Positions 35,641-44,095 of a DNA stretch of 64,000 nt are shown here, one piece after another (position 1 is the stretch's first letter; each line of letters starts with the position of its first letter). The translations under genes were made by a program, and so were the position numbers. The notes beneath the pieces were generated by a model. The model did no database searches, was not told the origin of the DNA, and saw nothing but the letters and a program-made list of their open reading frames with translations. The stretch covers positions 472,386-536,385 of the forward strand of contig CAWDGV010000012.1 in the NCBI GenBank assembly GCA_963801985.1, read 5' to 3'. Source of the DNA: JABDQZ01 sp963801985. Lineage in GTDB: Bacteria > Pseudomonadota > Gammaproteobacteria > Chromatiales > Chromatiaceae.

Positions 35641-36236
35641 TTTTTGCCCGTGCACCTGTAGAGGGGCAGGTCAAAACACGTCTTGCAAGCTCAATAGGAA
35701 CAGCTGCTGCCTGCAGATTGCATGCGCAATTGCTGGAAAAAACCTTTAATACATTAATCGGGGCGAAACTGGCCCCGGTAAGCTGTTATACAACGGATGT
35801 TGAACATCCATTTTTTGATCACTGGAAAACAGCCGGGGTGACTTTTGCACGTCAACAGGGAGCCGACCTGGGTGAAAGCATGAGGCAGGCTTTTTCCAGT
35901 GAACTTGAAACTGCTTCAATGGTCTTGCTGCTGGGTAGTGATTGCCCTGTTATAAACAGCGCATACTTGCAGCAGGCATTGGTGACCCTGGATTCAGGCA
36001 ATGATGCTGTTATTGCACCTGCAGAAGACGGCGGTTATGTGTTAATAGGGCTGAAAAAAATGTATCCGGAAATTTTTCAGCAAGTTAACTGGGGCACGGA
36101 CAAGGTTCTGCAACAGACTTTAAGCCATTTTGAAAACCTGTCACTGGCATGGCAACAGCTGGAAACCCTGTGGGATGTTGACACCGCTAAAGACTACCAG
36201 CGATGGCAGGCTTTACAGGACAGCATCAAATCTTAG
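35613..36236 (+). CDS. TIGR04282 family nucleotidyl/glycosyltransferase-like protein
   Basis: A 207-residue protein. It starts MQFPDAKLLIFARAPVEGQV and carries the conserved KTRLASSIGTAAACRLHAQL, a LLLGSDCPVIN acidic site and APAEDGGYVLIGLKK. This is the TIGR04282 (DUF2064) family, GT-A-like, found with TIGR04283 and ArsS. The reaction is unproven. The start overlaps the previous gene, and a longer in-frame start is internal to it. Confidence 0.88.
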   Translation: MQFPDAKLLIFARAPVEGQVKTRLASSIGTAAACRLHAQLLEKTFNTLIGAKLAPVSCYTTDVEHPFFDHWKTAGVTFARQQGADLGESMRQAFSSELETASMVLLLGSDCPVINSAYLQQALVTLDSGNDAVIAPAEDGGYVLIGLKKMYPEIFQQVNWGTDKVLQQTLSHFENLSLAWQQLETLWDVDTAKDYQRWQALQDSIKS

Positions 36237-36260
36237 GCCAAATAATAGGCCGGTATGAGA

Positions 36261-36746
36261 TCAGGCATAGGCCAGTGAATTGGACCTGCGGCCGGCTTCG
36301 GTTTTGCCACCGTACTGGTAAACCGGCAGGTCTGAGCGGTGTCCGGTCAGGATGTCCAGTGCCTTGCGAGCGTTATCTGTGTGTTGTGAAACCAGAATGC
36401 CATTGCGCAGGTTATTTTCTGCCATGGTTTTGGCCAGTTTTTGCAGCAAGGACCAGTTTTTACGCCAGACATGATCCTGTGGCAGATTGGCGAAGAGCCG
36501 GGTTACCCCGAGGGCATCGTGAGTGAGTTGTAACGATGACAGCAGGCTGTGTTGTTCCGCCATGATGTTGCTCATTTGAATCAGGTACTGTTTTTTTTCA
36601 TTGACGATAGATTCAAGCAGGGCCGGGCTGTTTCCTGTCAGGGCATCGAATTCGCTTTCGAGCATCGAGTTAAGTTGGCGCGCAGTAATGACTGCCTTGG
36701 CAACAAGGTCCGAAAAAAACTTTTGTTTCGCGGTGTCGATATTCAT
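36261..36746 (-). CDS. flgN: FlgN flagellar export chaperone
   Basis: A 161-residue, largely helical protein, MNIDTAKQKFFSDLVAKAVI at the N-terminus. FlgN binds FlgK and FlgL and escorts them to the export gate. Identity rests on length, helix content, FlgN-like features such as ESIVNEKKQYLIQMSNI, and its position at the end of the flgA-flgM-flgN unit. AGGAAT precedes ATG 36746. Confidence 0.8.
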   Translation of the reverse strand: MNIDTAKQKFFSDLVAKAVITARQLNSMLESEFDALTGNSPALLESIVNEKKQYLIQMSNIMAEQHSLLSSLQLTHDALGVTRLFANLPQDHVWRKNWSLLQKLAKTMAENNLRNGILVSQHTDNARKALDILTGHRSDLPVYQYGGKTEAGRRSNSLAYA

Positions 36747-36776
36747 CGTGAATTCCTGCCTGTTATTAATCAAACA

Positions 36777-37110
36777 TCAATCACTGCCGGCAAGATTTTT
36801 CTCTGTTGTTAACAGCTTGTCTGCAGTGCTCTTTTCATTTACTTCAAAACTGCCTGTCGAAATCTGTTGTTGAACAGAATCAACGATGCCTGCGTCAACA
36901 ACTGGCATACTGGCAATTCGGTTTTCCAGTTCCTGTAACTGGGTGGCTGAGGCTGTCAGGTTTACCGAGTCAGCCTGGGCTGAACTGCCGCTTTTGGCTG
37001 AGCTGCTGGCACTGCTATTTGAACCGGTTTTACCTGTCTTGCCACTGGACTGGTTTTTATTAAGGGTCGATACCTGGGAGTCACATTTTGCGGGTAATAC
37101 CTATAGTCAT
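36777..37110 (-). CDS. flgM: FlgM anti-sigma-28 factor (frameshifted near the start)
   Basis: The C-terminal two thirds are clear FlgM: DSVNLTASATQLQELENRIA, the VVDAGIVDSVQQQISTGSFE block that contacts FliA, then ADKLLTTEKN. Reading back, this frame has no start codon, but an ATG at 37110 with AGGATGG ahead opens a frame one base out of register. The gene is 334 bases, one more than a multiple of three, so a single indel between 37110 and about 37070 explains it. The product would be about 110 residues, normal for FlgM. Confidence 0.75.
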
Positions 37111-37154
37111 TTTATAACCATCCTAATTGTCGTGTTCTCCACTTTAGTAGCGAC

Positions 37155-37182
37155 TTATCATACCGGTTTCTTTAACAGTTTA
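37155..37182 (-). promoter_or_regulatory. weak sigma-28-like promoter for flgM
   Basis: On the minus strand TAAACTGT and TATGATAA lie 12 bases apart, close to but not at the FliA consensus spacing. flgM often has its own FliA promoter in this position, which is the main reason for noting it. Confidence 0.25.
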
Positions 37183-37226
37183 ATTCCTCAATCACGTTGT
37201 ATTTTTCTGTTTAAATTCGAGTTTAT

Positions 37227-37964
37227 TCAGAGTGTGACCTGTATCACGCCTGAGTCCGTTATTCTGCCTTCGACCCGGCGGTTGGAGCTGAGATTTTTGA
37301 CAGAAATCCAGTCGCCCATTGAGCCACCTTTGAGGGCCTTGCCTTTCATTCTGACTGTAATACCACCAACATCAGCAAGAATAGTAACCAGGGCGCCTTT
37401 CTTGATAGCCAGCGGGTTTTTTACCTGTGCTGGCGAAATGATCGGACCTGCCTGCATGGCACTCTTGGTAAATTTTCCTATCAAGTGATCCTTGCTGGTG
37501 AAGTAGCCGCCATGCAGACTGGCAATATCTTTCTCAACGTGTAAATCCGAGCCTTGCAGGACGCTGTTCCTGGTGACTGGCTTCTTTAATGAAACGACTT
37601 TGCGCATTACCTGGATATTGACCGAAACATAAATTTTCCAGCTATGCTCACCGTCGCAACGGACACCTACCGTCGTACGGCCGACATGTTTGGTGTTGGG
37701 GGATTCAAATGCAGTTAATGGTTTGCTGCATTTTGCCAGCTTCAGACGTTTATCCAGGTTGCCAACTCTTGATTTGTGATTTTTTCATTACCGGCACTGT
37801 TGCTGTGCCAGTTGCATGGCATAAGTCCGGGCTGTTTCACGGATAGAGTCGCGAGACTGGATTGGTTTTTCCTTCGTTGCCGCCAGAAGAGGTGCGCTGC
37901 AAAAAGCGATAAGCAGTAAAAGCAGCAGATTTTCCGGCAATCTAGTCATCTGGGTTACAAACAT
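37227..37964 (-). CDS. flgA: FlgA P-ring chaperone (interrupted by in-frame stops)
   Basis: From the ATG at 37964 there is a signal peptide (LPENLLLLLLIAFCSAPLLA) and a short lead. The conserved body starts RVGNLDKRLKLAKCSKPLTA and continues through VGRTTVGVRCDGEHSWKIYV, then MRKVVSLKKPVTRNSVLQGS to a C-terminal RRVEGRITDSGVIQV. The whole is 246 codons in one frame, the usual FlgA length, but TAA and TGA follow each other at 37790-37785. A neighbouring frame reads sensibly across that spot (GNEKIT), so two compensating indels are likely. FlgA helps assemble FlgI in the periplasm. Confidence 0.85.
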
Positions 37965-38004
37965 GGGCGACCTGCGTCAAAATTATTTCGGTTATGAAAA
38001 AACA

Positions 38005-38020
38005 AGCAATGCCTATGCCA
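38005..38020 (-). promoter_or_regulatory. sigma-54 promoter for flgAMN
   Basis: Minus-strand TGGCATAGGCATTGCT matches the RpoN consensus with exact GG/GC spacing, about 40 bases upstream of the flgA ATG. flgA units of polar flagella are commonly RpoN-controlled. Confidence 0.7.
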
Positions 38021-38072
38021 AGTGAGTCCATGTTAACTGCCGGTCATTTCATACAGATAATCATAATTTTCC

Positions 38073-38099
38073 TAAAGATAAGATGCCGGGCGCCGCTAA
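38073..38099 (+). promoter_or_regulatory. sigma-28 (FliA) promoter for cheV
   Basis: TAAAGATA, eleven bases, then GCCGCTAA: near-perfect FliA -35 and -10 elements at the exact consensus spacing, 36 bases upstream of the cheV ATG. Confidence 0.7.
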
Positions 38100-38134
38100 A
38101 TGATTTAAATTATATATAAGTATCGGAGATAAAC

Positions 38135-39069
38135 ATGGCTGGCGTGCTTCATGACGTTGATATGCGTACCCAGATGGCTGGTCAGAACCGCCTGGAGTTG
38201 CTGCTTTTCAAGCTGGCAGGCAGGCAGCGTTTCGGCATCAATGTCTTCAAGGTGCAGGAGGTCATTCAATGCCCGAAGCTCACCGAGTTACCAAATTCGC
38301 ACCCGGCAGTCAGGGGCGTGGCCAATATGCGCGGCAAGACGATCACGGTCATGGACCTGTCCCAGGCAATTGGTGGTCTGCCGATTCAGGACTGGCGGGA
38401 CAAATTCATTGTTATCTCCGAATATAACGGCCAGGTACTCGGTTTCCTGGTCAACAGTGTTGAGCGTATTGTCAACATGAACTGGGAGGATATAAAGCCG
38501 CCACCCAAGGGTACTGCCGGCAACAGTTATATGACGGCTGTGACTCGTATTGATGAAGACCTGGTGCAAATTATCGACGTGGAAAAAGTCATGAAGGAAA
38601 TCATGGGGGGCAACGAGGAGATCAATGCTGATATTGTCGGTACTGGATGTTGCTTCTGAAGACCAGCATATCCTGGTGGCTGATGATTCCATGGTGGCCC
38701 GTAACCAGATTAAAAAAGTGCTGGAACACCTGGGTGTGCAATATACTTTGGTCAATGATGGCAAGCAGGCTTATGATCTGCTGTTTACAATGGCTGGAAG
38801 AAGGCAAGAATCTGAAAAAATGGCTGGCCATGGTTATCTCTGATGTTGAGATGCCACGCATGGATGGTTATTCTTTAGCCAGCAAGATAAGGCAAACCCC
38901 CGGCCTGGAGTCTATCTACGTGGTTTTGCATACTTCATTAAGCGGTACATTTAACGAAGCCATGGTTGAAAAAGTCGGTGCCAATGTATTCCAGGCTAAA
39001 TTCAAGCCTGATGAACTGGGTAAAATTGTACAGGACCGGCTGGAGGAACATCAGGCCGAGTGCAGCTGA
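38135..39069 (+). CDS. cheV: CheV chemotaxis coupling protein (frameshifted)
   Basis: The CheW-like half (residues 1-165) is intact: RLELLLFKLAGRQRFGINVF, VRGVANMRGKTITVMDLSQA and LGFLVNSVERIVNMNWEDIK. The receiver half is split over two other frames: HILVADDSMVARNQIKKVLE up to about 38790, then WLAMVISDVEMPRMDGYSLA, whose aspartate is the phosphorylation site, and a terminal FQAKFKPDELGKIVQ. One-base shifts lie near 38640 and 38790. CheV couples receptors to CheA and adapts by phosphorylation. CheR follows 50 bases later. CGGAGAT precedes the start. Confidence 0.88.
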
Positions 39070-39119
39070 TCAGCATCTGAAATGATAACTACAACAATAA
39101 TCTTTAGCCGGTCCTGTTA

Positions 39120-39944
39120 ATGCTAAATCCTTCTTTAACTGCAACAGATTACGCGGCTTTCCAGGGTTTTCTGGAAAAATCCTGTGGTATTGTTTTGGGT
39201 ACAGGCAAGGAGTACCTGGTTACCAGCCGACTCAATAATATTCTGAAAGAACACGGGTTTTCCTCATACCAGGCATTGATCCAGGCTCTGGCAACACACC
39301 ATACACACATGCCCTTGAGAGGGAAGGTTATTGATGCGATGACAACCAACGAAACTTTCTGGTTTCGTGATATTGCTCATTTCAAGATTCTTACCCAGCA
39401 TATTTACCCGGCATTCTCCAACAGGCGCCTCAAAGTCTGGTCAGCTGCCTGTTCTTCCGGGCAGGAACCCTATTCAATCAGTATGAATGTGGCTGATTAT
39501 AAAACAGCCAATGCGGCTGACCGGTTTGACGCGGATATTACGGCGACTGATATTTCCCGAACCGTTTTAGACGAGGCCAGGCAGGGTTTTTATTGTGGCC
39601 TGTCAGCATCGCGTGGTGTAGACCAGTCGAGCGTCGGCAAGTTTTTTGACGCCAGTGGAGGTTGCATCCAGGTTAAGCCGGAGATCAAGCGCCGTGTTTC
39701 TTTTCGCGAGTTGAACCTGACCCAATCCTATTCTTCACTGGGGAAGTTTGATGTGATTTTTTGCCGCAACGTGCTGATTTACTTTTCGGCGGAAATGAAA
39801 TTCGACATTATCCAGAGACTGTCACAGTCTCTTAACCCCGGAGGTTTCCTGTTCCTCGGTTCTACTGAAGCCCCCCCGGGGCTGAAAGACTTCTTTGACA
39901 TGCGTTCTTTCTGTGGCGGCATTGTCTACCAGAAAAAAGCCTAG
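39120..39944 (+). CDS. cheR: CheR chemotaxis protein methyltransferase
   Basis: An intact 274-residue CheR. The N-terminal helical domain (YAAFQGFLEKSCGIVLGTGK) is followed by MTTNETFWFRDIAHF and the SAM site LKVWSAACSSGQEPYSISM. Further motifs are TATDISRTVLDEARQGFY, IFCRNVLIYFSAEMKFDII and LNPGGFLFLGSTEAPPGL. It methylates chemoreceptor glutamates. It is cotranscribed with cheV and followed by a terminator-like hairpin, then the flgB operon, an order seen in Pseudomonas and Vibrio. Confidence 0.95.
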   Translation: MLNPSLTATDYAAFQGFLEKSCGIVLGTGKEYLVTSRLNNILKEHGFSSYQALIQALATHHTHMPLRGKVIDAMTTNETFWFRDIAHFKILTQHIYPAFSNRRLKVWSAACSSGQEPYSISMNVADYKTANAADRFDADITATDISRTVLDEARQGFYCGLSASRGVDQSSVGKFFDASGGCIQVKPEIKRRVSFRELNLTQSYSSLGKFDVIFCRNVLIYFSAEMKFDIIQRLSQSLNPGGFLFLGSTEAPPGLKDFFDMRSFCGGIVYQKKA

Positions 39945-39966
39945 ACAGCGCTAATTTAATTACTCT

Positions 39967-40009
39967 TGCCGCTTTTGCCGTACCCATTAGCCAGAAGCGG
40001 CATTGTTTT
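39967..40009 (+). terminator. terminator-like hairpin after cheR
   Basis: TGCCGCTT at 39967 pairs with AAGCGGCA at 39995 around a 20-base loop, followed by TTGTTTT. The loop is long and the T-run imperfect. Confidence 0.45.
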
Positions 40010-40041
40010 GCCGTTTTCCTATCTTCTTTCTTCCCCTAAAG

Positions 40042-40149
40042 GCAAGGGCCGCTGCGGGCTGTATAAAAATGTTTACAGCATGGAAGCTGTAGCCAAGCCT
40101 ACATGGATGTAGTTCCGGCGTTTTTTATACAGCCCGTAGCTACCCTTGC
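40042..40149. repeat. 108-base structured inverted repeat upstream of flgB
   Basis: Arms of 28 bases (40042-40069 and 40122-40149) are complementary with only three mismatches; both outer ends carry GCAAGGG and both inner ends CGGGCTGTATAAAAA. The 52-base loop contains two more stems, ACAGC/GCTGT and CTACAT/ATGTAG. It looks like a small non-autonomous element or a structured regulatory DNA/RNA. The sigma-54 promoter of flgB begins 11 bases beyond it. Confidence 0.7.
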
Positions 40150-40159
40150 TGGTCTAACT

Positions 40160-40175
40160 TGGCACGAACCCTGCA
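40160..40175 (+). promoter_or_regulatory. sigma-54 promoter for the flgB operon
   Basis: TGGCACGAACCCTGCA matches the RpoN consensus nearly perfectly, with correct GG/GC spacing, about 36 bases before the flgB start. It should drive flgB to flgL. Confidence 0.8.
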
Positions 40176-40210
40176 TTTCAAATTCCCGATATTAACTGGA
40201 CACGGGATTT

Positions 40211-40606
40211 TTGAGAGTGAAACTGGGAAACGCATTTGGAATACATGAACAGGCATTGCAGGTTAGAAACCAGCGCAATGAACTGATTGCGTCCAATATT
40301 GCCAATGCTGATACCCCTAATTACAAGGCGCGTGACCTGGATTTTCGTGAAGTGCTGAAACAGCAGGCAGTTCAGCCGGTTAACCTGAAAGCAACACAGA
40401 CGGGACATATCCAGCCAGCCCAGGGCTCAATCTCTCCCCAGTTTATTAAGTACCGGAACGTTGCCCAGCCATCACTGGACGGCAACACGGTTGAAGTTCA
40501 GCAGGAGATGGTCAGGTATGCAACCAACTCCACCCAGTTCGAAGCAACCATGCGTTTCCTCAGCGGCAAAATTCAAACTTTGGAAAAAGCGATTAAGGGT
40601 TCATAA
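40211..40606 (+). CDS. flgB: FlgB proximal rod protein
   Basis: A 131-residue rod protein: AFGIHEQALQVRNQRNELIA, SNIANADTPNYKARDLDFRE and the C-terminal FEATMRFLSGKIQTLEKAI. FlgB joins the rod to the MS ring. There is no ATG; TTG at 40211 gives the usual N-terminal length and follows ACGGGAT, while GTG at 40217 is the alternative. It is the first gene after the sigma-54 promoter. Confidence 0.92.
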   Translation: MRVKLGNAFGIHEQALQVRNQRNELIASNIANADTPNYKARDLDFREVLKQQAVQPVNLKATQTGHIQPAQGSISPQFIKYRNVAQPSLDGNTVEVQQEMVRYATNSTQFEATMRFLSGKIQTLEKAIKGS

Positions 40607-40608
40607 CC

Positions 40609-41037
40609 ATGTCAGATTTTAAAATTTTTGATATTGCCGGCAGTGGCATGCAGGCTCAAACACTGAGAATGAACCTGGTTTCGAGCAACCTGGCCAATGC
40701 TGATGCTATCAGCAGCAGTATCGAGGAAGTTTATCGTAGTCGTCAGCCTGTTTTTAAAACGATGATGAATGATATCGCCGGGCAAACAAATGCTGCTGGA
40801 GCAGCCGGAGTCGGCGTTCAGGTGGCAGGGGTGCTGGAAAGCAATACCCCGGTCTTTCCCGAGTATGCGCCTACCCATCCACAGGCAAATGATGACGGCT
40901 ATATCTTTCGCTCAAACGTCAACACGGTCGAGGAGATGGCTAACATGATTTCGGCGTCTCGCTCATTTCAGAACAATGTCGATGTCATCAATACCTCCAA
41001 AAGGATGATGATGGCAGTGATCAACCTGGGCAAGTAA
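40609..41037 (+). CDS. flgC: FlgC proximal rod protein
   Basis: A complete 142-residue FlgC. The N-terminus has FDIAGSGMQAQTLRMNLVSS and NLANADAISSS, the C-terminus VNTVEEMANMISASRSFQNN. Both ends form the coiled coils of axial proteins. It starts two bases after the flgB stop. FlgC forms the rod with FlgB, FlgF and FlgG. Confidence 0.95.
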   Translation: MSDFKIFDIAGSGMQAQTLRMNLVSSNLANADAISSSIEEVYRSRQPVFKTMMNDIAGQTNAAGAAGVGVQVAGVLESNTPVFPEYAPTHPQANDDGYIFRSNVNTVEEMANMISASRSFQNNVDVINTSKRMMMAVINLGK

Positions 41038-41055
41038 CAGGCAGGAGAGAATAAA

Positions 41056-41734
41056 ATGATTGGATCAATCGATAATTCAGAGCTTTATAAAAACCTCGGT
41101 TTTAATGCCTGCTGAGGAACAGCAGAAAGACCAGGGAACCCTGGGTCTGGAGCAGTTTCTCTCGATCATGACTACACAGTTACAGCATCAGGACCCACTG
41201 GAGCCCATGGATAATGGTGATTTTCTTGGCCAGATTGCGCAGTTCGGTACAGTGACCGGGATCGAAAACCTGAATGAATCATTCAGCTCATTTTCTGATT
41301 CGATTACCAACGGCCAGGCTTTGCAGGCTGGTTCGCTGGTGGGCCGCCATGTGCTGGCGCCAGTCAACAGTGGTTACCTGGAAGCCGGTTCATCAATCAG
41401 GGGCAGGGTGGATTTACCCACCAGTGCTTCCAATGTCGAAGTCACCGTATCTGACCAGAATGGTCAACTGGTTAGAACCCTGAATCTGGGTGCTCATGCT
41501 GCCGGTCCGCTGGAATTCAGCTGGGATGGTATTAATGATGCAGGTGATTATCAACAGCCTGGTAATTACAACATTACGGTTACAGCGGTACGTGGCTTTA
41601 CCAATGAAATATTCCAGACGCAGCTTTATAACCGGGTCAATAGTGTCACCATGGGTTCAGGTGCCGGCGGCTTAACTTTAAATCTTGCGGGATCAGGGCA
41701 ACTACCATTCGCCCAGGTCACTGCAATTCAGTAA
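41056..41734 (+). CDS. flgD: FlgD hook cap (frameshifted near the N-terminus)
   Basis: AGGAGAG and ATG at 41056 open MIGSIDNSELYKNLGFNAC, the expected FlgD lead, which stops at 41113. One base out, the frame continues with LEQFLSIMTTQLQHQDPLEP, the FlgD signature, then QIAQFGTVTGIENLN. The C-terminal hook-cap domain has PLEFSWDGINDAGDY and NVTAV-like strands. A single indel near 41110 joins them. FlgD caps the growing hook. Confidence 0.88.
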
Positions 41735-41752
41735 ACATAGAGGAGAATTCTC

Positions 41753-43007
41753 ATGTCGTTCCAAATTGCTTTAAGTGGCCTGGATGCATCATCCACCTCG
41801 CTGGAGGTTACCTCTAATAATATTGCGAACTCACGTACCAACGGTTTCAAGGAATCCCGTCCGGAATTCAGTGACGTGTATGCCTCCTCTATCAACGATT
41901 CATCATCAACTGCTGCAGGCCGTGGTGTCAGGGTCAATAAAATTGCGCAGCAGTTCAGCCAGGGTACGGTCGACTTCACGTCCAGGAACCTCGACCTGGC
42001 AATCAATGGCGATGGCTTTTTTGTATTGCAGGGTGATGATGGCGGTATCGAGTATACCCGTGCAGGCGCTTACAGTTCGGATAAGGATGGCTTTATTGTT
42101 AACCACAAGCTGCAAAAGCTGCAGGTTTACCCGGCAGTGACCGACAGTAGTGGTACGACAACATTCACCACCGGTGTTTTGCAGGACCTGCAGTTGCCAT
42201 TGGCCAACAGTGCGCCGAATGCAACAACGGAATTAACCGCGGCTTTGAACCTTGATGCAGCTGCTGGCGCCACCTACCGGTGGTGCATTCGATCCTACTG
42301 ATCCACAGGCTGACCAGTATAACTATGCAACGTCATCAACAGTTTATGATTCCCTGGGGGCTGCGCATACTTTGAGCATCTATTTTGTTAAAAATACACC
42401 TCCACCAGATAATACCTGGGAAGTTTTTTCACTGGTTGATGGTAATGACGTCACTCCAGCGGCAAATACCATGACATTCGATACCGGTGGCTCATTACAG
42501 GCAGTTGGTGGTGTTGCAGGTGCAACGCAGATGCCTTTGTCAGCATACACTTTCCCTGGTAGTGATCCATTAGCTATCACCTATAATCTGGCTGATATGA
42601 CCCAGTACGGCGGCGACTTTGCAGTGAGTAACATCGTACAAAATGGTTATGCAACCGGGCGCTTGAGTGGTCTGGATATTGACTCGGAAGGGGTGGCATT
42701 TGCACGTTACACCAATGGCCAGGCTACGGCGCTGGGCAAGGTGGCACTGGCAAAATTCAACAGTCCACAAAACCTGACCAAGCTCGGTGATACCAACTGG
42801 GGTGAGTCTTTTGCTTCCGGCCAGGCATTGCTGGGTGAAGCCACGACTTCCAGTTTCGGTAGCATCCAGTCAGGCGCATTGGAGGCTTCCAACGTGGACC
42901 TGGCTGAACAGCTGGTTAACCTGATTGTCGCACAGCGTTCATTCCAGGCTAACTCGAAGGTAGTTACTTCGGTTGACCAGATTTTACAGACCATTATTAA
43001 CATTTAA
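41753..43007 (+). CDS. flgE: FlgE hook protein (frameshifted)
   Basis: The first frame gives MSFQIALSGLDASSTSLEVT, SNNIANSRTNGFKESRPEF and the core NLDLAINGDGFFVLQGDDGG. It breaks near 42275 after LNLDAAAGAT. The second frame continues with FDPTDPQADQYNYATSSTVY and SLGAAHTLSIYFVK to the axial C-terminus NLIVAQRSFQANSKVVTSVD. One indel restores about 417 residues, normal for FlgE. AGGAG precedes the start. Confidence 0.92.
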
Positions 43008-43022
43008 CTAGTCTGATTTTTT

Positions 43023-43088
43023 GTCATTCCCGCACAGGCGGGAATCCAGAAAATCAAAAAGAAAGATTCCCGCCTGCGCGGGAATGAC
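43023..43088. repeat. inverted repeat (GTCATTCCCGC type) between flgE and flgF
   Basis: Arms of 24 bases (43023-43046 and 43065-43088) are complementary with one mismatch around an 18-base AT-rich loop; ends are GTCATTCCCGC and GCGGGAATGAC. This dispersed repeat type occurs in many proteobacterial genomes. It fills the flgE-flgF gap. Confidence 0.85.
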
Positions 43089-43110
43089 TTTCGCGCGAAG
43101 GAGTCAGAAT

Positions 43111-43854
43111 ATGGACCGTATGCTTTACATTGCTATGAGTGGTGCCAAGGAAACCATGCATTCGCAGGCAACGACGTCCAATAACCTGGCTAATGCATCA
43201 ACCAGCGGTTTTCTGGCTGATTTACAGCAGTTCAGAAGCATGCCGGTGTTTGGTCCCGGTGAGCCAACCCGTGTCTATGCCATGAGCGAGCGTCCGGCAA
43301 CGGATTTCGCTCCCGGTGCGAAGATGATGACCGGGCGTGATCTGGATGTGGCTGTCAGTGGTGACGGCTGGTTTGCCGTGCAGTCCAAAGACGGCAATGA
43401 AGCGTACACGCGGCGCGGTGACCTGCAAATTGATGCCAATGGCCTGGTAACAACAGGTAATGGATTGCCGCTCTTGGGAGATGGTGGCCCGATTGCTATT
43501 CCTCCGGCTGAAAAAGTAACAATCGGATCTGACGGTACGATTTCAATCGTCCCCGAGGGTGGTGATCCTACCCAACTGGCAGTAATTGACCGGATAAAAA
43601 TGGTCGCTCCGCAGTTTGACCAGATGCGCAAGGGGCAAGATGGCCTGATGCGCCTCGAGTCGGGCGAGCCGGCGGAGGCAGATGCCGGTCAGCGCCTGGT
43701 ACAGGGCTTTCTGGAGTCCAGTAATGTCAATACTGTCAATGAGATGGTCAACATGATCGAACTGCAAAGGCGCTATGAAATGCAGGTTCGGATGATGAAA
43801 ACCGCCGATGAAATGGCCTCGGGAGCTGCCAGCCTGTTACGTTCAGGTGGTTAA
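43111..43854 (+). CDS. flgF: FlgF proximal rod protein
   Basis: An intact 247-residue FlgF, MDRMLYIAMSGAKETMHSQA at the N-terminus, with SNNLANASTSGFLADLQQF, the core GRDLDVAVSGDGWFAVQSKD and the axial C-terminus NTVNEMVNMIELQRRYEMQV. AAGGAG lies seven bases before the ATG. An in-frame extension to 43021 is just the inverted repeat and is rejected. Confidence 0.95.
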   Translation: MDRMLYIAMSGAKETMHSQATTSNNLANASTSGFLADLQQFRSMPVFGPGEPTRVYAMSERPATDFAPGAKMMTGRDLDVAVSGDGWFAVQSKDGNEAYTRRGDLQIDANGLVTTGNGLPLLGDGGPIAIPPAEKVTIGSDGTISIVPEGGDPTQLAVIDRIKMVAPQFDQMRKGQDGLMRLESGEPAEADAGQRLVQGFLESSNVNTVNEMVNMIELQRRYEMQVRMMKTADEMASGAASLLRSGG

Positions 43855-43865
43855 AGCCCGTTAAT

Positions 43866-44019
43866 TTTTCACCACAAAGGCCACCAAGAACACAAAGCTG
43901 TTTTTGTTTACCGGTATTAGGTAAACGGGGCGGCTCTGAATCGCTTGGGTATCCATTTCCACGGTAAATCTTCTGCTCGAAAAATATTCTTTGTGTCCTT
44001 TGAGTTCTTCGTGGTGATT
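43866..44019. repeat. MITE-like inverted repeat between flgF and flgG
   Basis: Outer arms of 29 bases are complementary with six mismatches; the left begins TCACCACAAAGG and the right ends CTTCGTGGTGA. The gap between flgF and flgG is 241 bases, far larger than elsewhere in the operon, and most of it is this element. TTCACCACGAAG-type repeats are dispersed in many proteobacteria. Confidence 0.65.
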
Positions 44020-44095
44020 TCTTGGATTCAGGCACGTCTTTTGCATCTTCTCTTGTTGAGACAAAGCTTTAACGGTTTTTTGACAGGAGCGCAAG

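Noticed and set aside
38625..38843. stand-alone receiver-domain gene after cheV
   Set aside because: It has no own ribosome site and joins smoothly to the CheW-like half and to the following frame as one CheV.
40042..40149. CRISPR or tandem-repeat array near flgB
   Set aside because: Only one inverted pair, no regularly spaced direct repeats; no CRISPR array was seen anywhere in the window.
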